A stretch of DNA of 30,456 nt, taken from contig CAZJOD010000023.1 of assembly GCA_964547525.1 (NCBI GenBank), forward strand, positions 1 through 30,456. The letters are read 5' to 3'. A model generated the notes under the pieces. It was not told where the DNA came from. It made no database searches and saw nothing but the letters and a program-made list of their open reading frames with translations. Below are positions 24,143-30,456 of this stretch, in pieces. Each line of letters begins with the position of its first letter. The first letter of the stretch is position 1. The translations under genes and the position numbers were made by a program. The DNA is from CAZJOD01 sp964547525. GTDB lineage: Bacteria; Bacillota; Clostridia; JAAYHZ01.

Positions 24143-24178
24143 TAAAATAATCATATAATTTATATTTGGTAGCCAAAT
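24143..24178 (+). promoter_or_regulatory. Promoter and operator-like palindrome of the CE15-like gene
   Basis: An extended -10 TGGTAAAAT (-10 hexamer 24143-24148) or the nearby TATAAT (24154-24159) precedes the palindrome ATTTGG-TAG-CCAAAT (24164-24178). The near-palindrome ATTACTGTAAT lies 20 bases upstream (24112-24122). The palindrome sits just after the likely transcription start, where a repressor would act. Confidence 0.4.
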
Positions 24179-24226
24179 AAGTTTTTTAGAAATTTTAACA
24201 ACCGTTATATTAAGGAGGATTAATAT

Positions 24227-25324
24227 ATGCTGCAACAAGACATTTTAGAAAGAGAACTTCCGCCACTACTTATATTTGACGATAAAAATATTGTAACATG
24301 CGATTCTTGGCCAAAACGTAGAATGGAGCTTTTAGATATTTTAATGAAAAATATCTACGGCTACACACCTGACAGTCCGGATTACACTAAAGGTGAAATT
24401 GTATTTGAAGGTGCCACAAGAGCATTCGCCGGAAAAGTCAGACATCAAACCGTTCGTATCACTTTTGACACACCTGCGGGTGAATTTTCATATCCGCTTC
24501 AAATCTTTTTACCTAGAAACAATCCGAATCCGGCATTGTTTTTACATATTGCTTTCAGGCCGGATATACCGGATATATATTGTCCTATTGAAGAAATTAC
24601 CGATAATGGTTTTGCATTGGCTTTCTTTTGTTATAAAGATGTGGTAAACGACAATTTACACGGTGATTATTCAGACGGCTTAGGAAAACTTTATATCGGC
24701 AGTAGAAAAAGAGATAAAGTAGAATGGGGAAAAATCGGTATGTGGGCATATGCGGCCTCTAGAGCTTTAGACTACCTTATTACTCGTGAGGATGTGGATA
24801 AAAATCATATTATTGTCGCCGGTCACTCAAGGTTAGGTAAAACCGCATTGTGGTGTGCTGCGCAAGATGAACGTTTTTTTGCCGCTATTTCAAATGATTC
24901 CGGCATAGGAGGTGCTGCAGTGGCAAAATATTCTACCGGAGAAAAAGTATCGGCTTTTCTACGTGCGGGAAGCTGGGATTGGTTTTGTGAAAAATTCAAA
25001 GAATACGACGGTTATGAAAACAATATGCCCTATGACCAACACTATCTCTTAGCGGCTATTGCACCAAGATATATATGCGTTGGTAGTGCCGAGATAGACC
25101 CCGGTGCAGATCCCAAATCGGAGTTTTTATCTTGTGTCGCAGTTAGTGAAGTTTACAGATTGCTTGGTTACAAAGGTATTGTGACACCGGATGAGTACCC
25201 TGTGCCCGGTACATCTTTACATGAAGGAGAAATTGGTTACCATTTAAGGTCCGGTTCTCACTTTTTCAGCAGAACCGATTGGATACAATATATGAGCTTC
25301 TTTAAAAATAAAATATTATTATGA
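24227..25324 (+). CDS. CE15-like glucuronoyl esterase family alpha/beta hydrolase
   Basis: The 365-residue protein has the serine-hydrolase motif GHSRLGKTALW (Ser201), matching the GxSRxGK signature of carbohydrate esterase family 15. A late YHLRSGSHFF segment supplies the probable catalytic His345. SNDSGIGGAA after the nucleophile and APRYICVGSAEIDPGADP also fit the family. CE15 enzymes cleave methyl or lignin esters of glucuronic acid. There is no signal peptide, unlike most studied members, so this one should act inside the cell on imported fragments. AAGGAGG is 8 bases before the ATG. It shares the uronide theme of the heparinase-like gene. An acetyl-xylan-type esterase is the main alternative. 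Confidence 0.75.
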   Translation: MLQQDILERELPPLLIFDDKNIVTCDSWPKRRMELLDILMKNIYGYTPDSPDYTKGEIVFEGATRAFAGKVRHQTVRITFDTPAGEFSYPLQIFLPRNNPNPALFLHIAFRPDIPDIYCPIEEITDNGFALAFFCYKDVVNDNLHGDYSDGLGKLYIGSRKRDKVEWGKIGMWAYAASRALDYLITREDVDKNHIIVAGHSRLGKTALWCAAQDERFFAAISNDSGIGGAAVAKYSTGEKVSAFLRAGSWDWFCEKFKEYDGYENNMPYDQHYLLAAIAPRYICVGSAEIDPGADPKSEFLSCVAVSEVYRLLGYKGIVTPDEYPVPGTSLHEGEIGYHLRSGSHFFSRTDWIQYMSFFKNKILL

Positions 25325-25394
25325 TTGCTTTGTAATAATGCTCGTTAATTTATCACTATAAAAAAAGTATTTTTTGTCGAATCTTATAATGGTT

Positions 25395-25423
25395 TTGCAA
25401 ATACCGACACTGTGTAATATAAT
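25395..25423 (+). promoter_or_regulatory. Promoter of galE
   Basis: TTGCAA (25395-25400), 17 bases, then a perfect TATAAT (25418-25423) lie 33 bases before the galE ATG. galE therefore appears to have its own promoter. Confidence 0.6.
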
Positions 25424-25455
25424 TAACATATATGTTTTGAAAGTGAGGAAAATAT

Positions 25456-26466
25456 ATGACGGTATTAGTCACGGGAGGTGCGGGTTACATCGGTAGCCAC
25501 ACCTGTATAGAGCTTTTAAACGCGGGATATGATGTCGTAATTTTGGATAATTTGTATAACAGCCATAGTGAATCGGTTGAAAGGATAGCCAAGATTACAG
25601 GTAAAAAACCGGTTTTTTATATTGTTGATTTATTAAACAGATCGGATATCGAGATCATTTTTAAAAATAATAATATAGATAACGTTATACATTTTGCCGG
25701 ATACAAGGCTGTTGGTGAATCGGTACAAAAACCTTTGATGTATTATAATAATAATATTACGGGAACTGTAAATCTATTAGAAACTATGCAAAAATATAAT
25801 GTAAAAAATATTGTTTTCAGTTCATCAGCCACAGTATACGGAAATCCACACACTGTTCCTATAACAGAAAGTTTTCCAATAAGCGCTACGAATCCGTACG
25901 GACGTACAAAGTTGATGATAGAGCAAATATTAAACGATTTATATATATCCGATAATACATGGAATATTGCCGTATTGAGATATTTTAATCCCGTAGGAGC
26001 CCATAAAAGCGGGTTGATAGGCGAAGATCCAAACGATATACCGAACAATCTGGTTCCGTTTATATCGCAAGTGGCAATCGGAAAGCTTCCGGAGTTGAAA
26101 GTTTTCGGTAATGATTATCCCACCAAGGACGGTACCGGAATTAGAGATTACATACATGTTGTCGATTTGGCTTTAGGACATATTAAAGCACTTGAAAAAA
26201 TTAAGGAGCAGCCTGGCATATTTACTGTAAATCTCGGTACAGGTCAAGGATACAGTGTATTGGATATGATCGGAGCCTTTGAAAAAGCCTGTGGGAGAAA
26301 AATACCTTATACATTCACTCAAAGACGTCCTGGTGATATTGCAAAATGTTATGCCGATCCTTCACATGCGGAAACGATCTTAGGATGGAAAGCTTTAAAA
26401 GATGTGGATGAAATGTGTGAAGATACCTGGAGATGGCAATCCATGAATCCGAACGGCTACAAATAA
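25456..26466 (+). CDS. galE: UDP-glucose 4-epimerase
   Basis: The 336-residue extended short-chain dehydrogenase interconverts UDP-galactose and UDP-glucose with bound NAD, completing the Leloir pathway and supplying UDP-galactose for surface glycans. It has the NAD loop TGGAGYIGSH (6-15), the Ser of FSSSATVYG (122-124) and the catalytic YxxxK (Tyr148, Lys152) in NPYGRTK. The C-terminal half carries RYFNPVGAH and GTGIRDYIHVVDLA. Length and order are normal for GalE. GTGAGG lies 9 bases before the ATG. galK and galT are 14 kb away on the other strand, so the pathway is split into two units. Confidence 0.96.
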   Translation: MTVLVTGGAGYIGSHTCIELLNAGYDVVILDNLYNSHSESVERIAKITGKKPVFYIVDLLNRSDIEIIFKNNNIDNVIHFAGYKAVGESVQKPLMYYNNNITGTVNLLETMQKYNVKNIVFSSSATVYGNPHTVPITESFPISATNPYGRTKLMIEQILNDLYISDNTWNIAVLRYFNPVGAHKSGLIGEDPNDIPNNLVPFISQVAIGKLPELKVFGNDYPTKDGTGIRDYIHVVDLALGHIKALEKIKEQPGIFTVNLGTGQGYSVLDMIGAFEKACGRKIPYTFTQRRPGDIAKCYADPSHAETILGWKALKDVDEMCEDTWRWQSMNPNGYK

Positions 26467-26471
26467 CTTTC

Positions 26472-26527
26472 AAAGACATAGGATATATTTTATATAAGTA
26501 CCTTTTAAAAACGTATCCTATGTCTTT
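26472..26527. terminator. Hairpin after galE, merging into the repeat array
   Basis: AAAGACATAGGATA (26472-26485) and TATCCTATGTCTTT (26514-26527) are perfect 14-bp reverse complements around a 28-base loop. It starts 5 bases after the galE stop and probably ends its transcript. Its right arm also resembles the TATCCTATTTT end of the repeat unit. Confidence 0.6.
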
Positions 26528-26823
26528 AATTTAAGAATAAGACCCGAAAGCCGCATTTAGCGGCTTCGAGTCGGCATACATTTTTAAAATCAAGTTTTAA
26601 AAATGTATCCTATTTTGTTATTACAAATTAATTTAAGAATAAGACTCAAAGCCGCATTTAGCGGCTTCGAGTCGGCATACATTTTTAAAATCAAGTTTTA
26701 AANNNNNNNNNNNNNNNNNNNNNNNNNNNNNNNNNNNNNNNNNNNNNNNNNNNNNNNNNNNNNNNNNNNNNNNNNNNNNNNNNNNNNNNNNNNNNNNNNN
26801 NNAATGTATCCTATTTTGTTATT
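26501..26823. repeat. Tandem array of about 102-bp units with two hairpins
   Basis: Unit 1 is 26541-26642. Unit 2 begins at 26643, nearly identical, and is cut by the N run at 26703. A unit tail follows the gap (26803-26820). A degenerate partial copy (26501-26540) precedes unit 1. Each unit holds a stem (AAGCCGC-ATTTA-GCGGCTT, extended by GAC..GAGTC) and a second perfect 14-bp stem (ATACATTTTTAAAA, TCAAG loop, TTTTAAAAATGTAT). The copy number is unknown because the assembly broke here. The array lies between galE and the converging GerMN gene and touches the latter's stop codon. Confidence 0.85.
26703..26802. other. Assembly gap (100 N)
   Basis: A run of exactly 100 N inside the tandem array, a common placeholder for a scaffold gap of unknown size. 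The real distance between the flanks is not known. Confidence 0.97.
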
Positions 26824-27865
26824 ATCTATCTATTTTGTTAACATTGTTACTTAAAAATAAACCGTTTGTAACGTTAGATCCCTCATTTAACTTAATCTTT
26901 TTTCCTTCCGCCTTGATAATGACGCTGTCAACGCCTGTGATCTGTTTAGCTGCCAGATATATTTGTGAAATAAGCTCAAGCTCCTTATCTAAACCGGTAT
27001 AGTTATAAATGTTGGCATTAAAATCCAGTATAATAGTATTGGTTTTATACTCATAGGACTCCAATCTGGTGTTCAAAGGCAGAGCGGTATCCATATTATC
27101 GTTTTTCATATTCATAGAATCGAAAATAAAGTAAGCCTCGTCCGCCACACTCATAACCTCAACTTGCTTAGAAACAGGAATGCACCATCTATTTTTATTG
27201 CCGTCTTCTATCCACATATATGAATCAAATTTTGAGTACCCTTGCGTAACGTTTAATCGATCGGTATTTATCATTACGTTTTTACGAGTCAAAACTCCAC
27301 TTATATTTGTTTCAAAAGGCATCACAGTTACAGGATTTCCGTTTACCGAAAAACTGACCCCGGTTATATGGTCAAAGCTTGTCAAAGTATAAACAACTGA
27401 TATAATCATATTTCTTTCTTGTGCTAATGATACAGGTGATAAAAATACATCATTAAAATTTACATATGCTATACTGTTTTTTATATTGACACCAAGTATC
27501 CTGACCTCAGCGGGTAAAACCGGATATAAGCCGTAACCTCTTATTTCATTTTGTGTTATGGGGTAGCATATAAGTGCGTTTAAACATGCTCTTTCCAATA
27601 ATTCCTGCTTTCTTATATTACGTCTTACCGGTATCAAATAACCTTGATTGTTTTGATAAAACAATACAACTTCGGTTTCGGGATAATCGGGAGTTTTTTC
27701 TGTCAACTCCATAAACTGTGCTGCAAAAACTCCTGTTACATTTTCTTCTTGGTCATCGTATAATATTTTACCTGACGGATTTTTATCACTATACATTGTT
27801 AATGTTCCGCATCCGGCAAACAAAACGGTTATTAATATAGTTAAAGATATAAATCCTCTTTTCAT
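26822..27865 (-). CDS. GerMN-domain lipoprotein (sporulation/germination GerM-like)
   Basis: The 347-residue protein has a lipoprotein signal (MKRGFISLTILITVLFAGCG, lipid-bearing Cys19) and two GerMN-like domains. The first is about residues 88-190 (AYVNFNDVFLSP, ERNMIISVVYTLTSFDHITGVSFSVNG) and the second about 235-330 (IILDFNANIYNYTGLDKELELISQIYLAAKQITGVDSVII). GerM of Bacillus subtilis is a spore-membrane lipoprotein with two such domains that helps assemble the SpoIIQ-SpoIIIAH complex. GGAGG is 7 bases before the ATG. The amidase gene upstream lies 188 bases away on the same strand, with a terminator between. Its stop codon abuts the repeat array. Confidence 0.87.
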   Translation of the reverse strand: MKRGFISLTILITVLFAGCGTLTMYSDKNPSGKILYDDQEENVTGVFAAQFMELTEKTPDYPETEVVLFYQNNQGYLIPVRRNIRKQELLERACLNALICYPITQNEIRGYGLYPVLPAEVRILGVNIKNSIAYVNFNDVFLSPVSLAQERNMIISVVYTLTSFDHITGVSFSVNGNPVTVMPFETNISGVLTRKNVMINTDRLNVTQGYSKFDSYMWIEDGNKNRWCIPVSKQVEVMSVADEAYFIFDSMNMKNDNMDTALPLNTRLESYEYKTNTIILDFNANIYNYTGLDKELELISQIYLAAKQITGVDSVIIKAEGKKIKLNEGSNVTNGLFLSNNVNKIDR

Positions 27866-27994
27866 GGTTTACCTCCTGCTTTTAAATTCTTATTAATATA
27901 AGTTTTTCTCATCCTACAAATTACTCCACATTCTATTTACTTTTATCTCAATAGTTTCAATTTTTAAATAACGATTTAACTGCCTTTTATGCAT

Positions 27995-28024
27995 AAAAAA
28001 ACCGGATATATAAATATATCCGGT
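27995..28024 (-). terminator. Intrinsic terminator of the amidase gene
   Basis: On the minus strand ACCGGATATA-TTTA-TATATCCGGT (10-bp arms) is followed by six or more T. It lies 30 bases after the amidase stop codon. Confidence 0.9.
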
Positions 28025-28053
28025 AGGTAGTCCGATTATTAATCGTAATTTAA

Positions 28054-30222
28054 TTATTTCCCCAAATATTGCATAATTCCAAGTGCTATGGCTTCTGCGG
28101 CCCGATCTCTGAATTCCGACGTGGTAAGTAATGTAAAATCAATGTCTCCTGACATGAAAGCTACCTCTACCAATGTGGCGGGCATTTTAGTCCCCACTAA
28201 TACAATATAATCATTTTGTATGCGTGAACCCAGATTGGTCGTTTTTAACCTACCGACCAAACTGTTTAACAGCATTTCGGACAGTATTCGTCCCTGGTTG
28301 CTTGCACTATGATAAAATGTCATAGTCCCGTTCACCCTTGAATTGTTTGTAATTGCATTATTATGAATACTTACAAATACCTTTGCGTTTAATGTGTTCG
28401 CTATATTTGTACGTTCGTATAATCCTAAAAAACTATCATCTTCACGAGTCATATATGTATTGATTCCGTTACCTTCTAAAACACGTTGAACTTGTAAAGC
28501 TATATCCAGATTCAAGTTCTTTTCATATACTCCGTTATATATGGCACCCGGCTCACATCCACCATGTCCTGCATCTATAACAACCAAGTTATCTAAAGAA
28601 GCTGCAGGCATAAGGAATGTAATGGCGGTGTTTTTCACATCCGACCTATATACGATATTATATGCTAAAGGTTGACTCATATTAATGACTATTGTGTTTT
28701 TTCCGGTTAACCGGTTATTGTTTAAAACAATATCTTCTATAACACCGTCGAATATAGGAATAGTTCCGGAATTTAGTGTACCGTATGCAGATTTGAATTC
28801 GATTTGTAATGTTTTACCACCGTTACTTATCTTTTCAGTATAATATTTGGTTAAGATCTTAGTTCCTTGTGTCAATTGAATGCCGTTTAGCAGTAAAGCA
28901 GTTCGATCACCCACCGAATGATATGTAATGTTATTATTAACAATTATATTTTTTTTGTTCGGGTTATACCAATTACCCTGAATTCGAGGTGCATTTATTA
29001 TTATTTGTGTGCCTGATTCCCCCGTTGTAACAGGTACTATTTGAAATTCACAATTTTGTGGAGTTTCAATGACTAACCTGGTACTCTCGGTCAATCTGTT
29101 ATAAAAAGATGATATGGTATTTACTATACCATCTTTTAGGTTAAGGAAACCGTCTTGCACTACACCGGAACCTTTTTGAAATTCAAGTACATATCTTAAC
29201 CCGCTTACCGATTGTGTTACACTATACTTACCGGATTCTAATGAAATTCCTTTTAGAAACAATATCGATGAGTATGTGTTGCTTTTGTTGTATGTCATCT
29301 CTTTACGTTCAATATTTTCGGTGTTTTTGTTTTCAGAATTTCCGGACTCGGTAACATTGCCGGTTGCACTGTCGCTTCCTTGAGAAGGTGCTTTTACTTC
29401 TTGATCAGGTGATTTTCCTACAGGTTTTCTTCCGATATTAATATCAATGGTATTCGTGCTTTTTACGCTCTCATAAACAGGATCACCTATCAAATCCAAA
29501 GCAATACCTACCGCGTTTTTGTCATATCTTGTATATCGCAACTGTTTTACCGTCTTGCTTGACAAAGATACAACCTCTTGGCCTTCCTTTTTTTCAGGTC
29601 CATGTATTCTGATAGCGATTCTGTTGGGTAATGCACCTTCTGCGGCTACCTTAAAAATCTCACATTCATAACTGTCGTCCATTTTTATATTTAGATTAAA
29701 ATACGAATCATAGTTCATATATTTAAGACTTTGTATCCCGATCATGTCGCCTGTGTAACCGGAATTGTTAATATACAGGCTATAATTTGACGTATCCACA
29801 TTAATGTCGATATTAAAGATTTCATAAAGAATAAAAACGGGAACAACCGTCACACCGTCGATTGTAACAGTTTTAATTCCTATAGGCACAGTATTACCGT
29901 TTACCGTACACACGCTTTCATTCATTTTAAAAGCAACGGTACGTCCGCCAAGATGAGCGGTAACGGTTTCGTTTTGTTCATTCCATACCACTGCTCCTCC
30001 TAATCCTTCAACCACAGGTCTTAGGGGAACAAGAAGCCAACCGTCCACCTGTACGGGTAACACGGCAAAATCGACCTTACGGTAATTTATGTACAAGGAG
30101 TAAAAAGGGCCTAAATCCCTGTATATGTAATCCTGATATCCGTACCTGACAGTTTTAGCATGTGTTGTCATACATGAAAAACATAACAAAAAAATCATAA
30201 AATATATTATTATTTTTTTCAA
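28054..30222 (-). CDS. N-acetylmuramoyl-L-alanine amidase with AMIN-like and copper-amine-oxidase-like domains
   Basis: The exported 722-residue peptidoglycan hydrolase cuts the amide between muramic acid and the stem peptide. Order of parts: signal peptide (KKIIIYFMIFLLCFSCMTTHA), copper amine oxidase N-terminal-like domain (about 50-150, DGWLLVPLRPVVEGLGGAVVW), AMIN-like beta domains (about 165-265 and 315-415, and a third about 440-540), a low-complexity linker (about 275-310), and the Amidase_3 catalytic domain (545-722). Zinc ligands are His553 (DAGHGG), Glu567 (YEKNLN) and His620 (SIHNNA); Glu686 (LVEVAFMS) is the catalytic acid. All are present. It starts with TTG, with GAGG 8 bases upstream. 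Its promoter is at 30270-30298. Role in division or spore cortex is possible; the gene context (GerM-like) hints at sporulation. Confidence 0.93.
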   Translation of the reverse strand: MKKIIIYFMIFLLCFSCMTTHAKTVRYGYQDYIYRDLGPFYSLYINYRKVDFAVLPVQVDGWLLVPLRPVVEGLGGAVVWNEQNETVTAHLGGRTVAFKMNESVCTVNGNTVPIGIKTVTIDGVTVVPVFILYEIFNIDINVDTSNYSLYINNSGYTGDMIGIQSLKYMNYDSYFNLNIKMDDSYECEIFKVAAEGALPNRIAIRIHGPEKKEGQEVVSLSSKTVKQLRYTRYDKNAVGIALDLIGDPVYESVKSTNTIDINIGRKPVGKSPDQEVKAPSQGSDSATGNVTESGNSENKNTENIERKEMTYNKSNTYSSILFLKGISLESGKYSVTQSVSGLRYVLEFQKGSGVVQDGFLNLKDGIVNTISSFYNRLTESTRLVIETPQNCEFQIVPVTTGESGTQIIINAPRIQGNWYNPNKKNIIVNNNITYHSVGDRTALLLNGIQLTQGTKILTKYYTEKISNGGKTLQIEFKSAYGTLNSGTIPIFDGVIEDIVLNNNRLTGKNTIVINMSQPLAYNIVYRSDVKNTAITFLMPAASLDNLVVIDAGHGGCEPGAIYNGVYEKNLNLDIALQVQRVLEGNGINTYMTREDDSFLGLYERTNIANTLNAKVFVSIHNNAITNNSRVNGTMTFYHSASNQGRILSEMLLNSLVGRLKTTNLGSRIQNDYIVLVGTKMPATLVEVAFMSGDIDFTLLTTSEFRDRAAEAIALGIMQYLGK

Positions 30223-30269
30223 AGAAGATCCCTCACCTATAAATCTTTTTATATACCAACCTTTACGAC

Positions 30270-30298
30270 ATTATATCACAACCGGTTAATTCAGACAA
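30270..30298 (-). promoter_or_regulatory. Promoter of the amidase gene
   Basis: On the minus strand TTGTCT (30293-30298), 17 bases, then a perfect TATAAT (30270-30275) lie about 48 bases before the TTG start. The rest of 30299-30456 holds a small GAAC-AAAAA-GTTC hairpin with a T run (30401-30413), possibly ending a gene beyond the window, and no gene that I can support. Confidence 0.65.
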
Positions 30299-30456
30299 AA
30301 GCTTGATAAAAAAGTATTATTCCTGTAATACAATTGTAATCTGTGGTGTTTTGTACGATTTTAGGATACAAAGGAACTAAAATCCCATTAAAAATAAAAA
30401 AAGAACTTTTTGTTCATATGACTCTGTCCCAAATTTATGAATCTTGAAAATCATCC

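Noticed and set aside
23903..24165. Confident oriC call
   Set aside because: The DnaA boxes are clear, but dnaA, dnaN, rpmH and a strand switch of genes are all absent, so I report a DnaA-box cluster only.
26541..26823. CRISPR array
   Set aside because: The whole unit of about 102 bp is repeated, with no short constant repeat separated by unique spacers, and no cas gene is present.
26472..26823. Coding potential in the repeat array
   Set aside because: Reading frames are short, lack ribosome sites and are broken by the hairpins and the gap.

Overview
The window reads as a piece of a low-GC, anaerobic, spore-forming Firmicute of the class Clostridia. The grounds are AT-rich intergenic DNA, AGGAGG-type ribosome sites, a T-box leader, a YtrA-type GntR/ABC cassette, a GerM-like lipoprotein, a cell-wall amidase with AMIN-like and copper-amine-oxidase-like modules, and many sugar and uronate enzymes. 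A run of exactly 100 N at 26703-26802 shows that this is a scaffolded draft assembly. The organism cannot be named from this sequence.

Layout. (1) 1-2240: the start of a glutamine-dependent NAD synthetase (minus), then a plus-strand operon of GntR/YtrA regulator, ABC ATPase and ABC permease, preceded by a near-perfect 13-bp-arm operator palindrome over its promoter. (2) 2241-5815: a convergent terminator, valyl-tRNA synthetase and a small two-helix membrane protein (both minus), preceded by a valine T-box leader with GUC specifier. A second promoter may lie directly before valS. (3) 6126-8744: a large cytoplasmic heparinase II/III-like protein (plus). (4) 8862-13964 (minus): galactokinase, galactose-1-phosphate uridylyltransferase and two family-4 glycosidases of the alpha-galactosidase type. 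With galE at 25456 they form a full route from alpha-galactosides to UDP-glucose through the Leloir pathway. (5) 14094-19114 (minus): an S-layer-anchored transglutaminase-like protein, a URO-D-like protein coupled to a DegT/StrS aminotransferase, and a nitroreductase. (6) 19457-21739 (plus): a URO-D/MtaA-like protein fused to a thioredoxin-like domain, followed 3 bases later by a CobW-type GTPase. (7) 21888-23828 (minus): a Gfo/Idh/MocA dehydrogenase and a NodB-fold membrane protein that has lost its metal-binding histidines. (8) 23946-24045: a dense DnaA-box cluster with no dnaA or dnaN nearby. (9) 24227-26466 (plus): a CE15-like esterase and galE. (10) 26501-26823: a tandem array of about 102-bp units with two hairpins, interrupted by the assembly gap; a diverged single copy lies at 2269-2338. 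(11) 26822-30222 (minus): a GerMN lipoprotein and an N-acetylmuramoyl-L-alanine amidase.

Regions 3, 4, 7 and 9 fit intracellular breakdown of imported plant or host oligosaccharides (galactosides, uronates, methyl-esterified glucuronate), although no sugar transporter is present. The most unusual items are the DnaA-box cluster, the hairpin repeat array, the URO-D-thioredoxin/CobW pair and the metal-ligand-less NodB protein.
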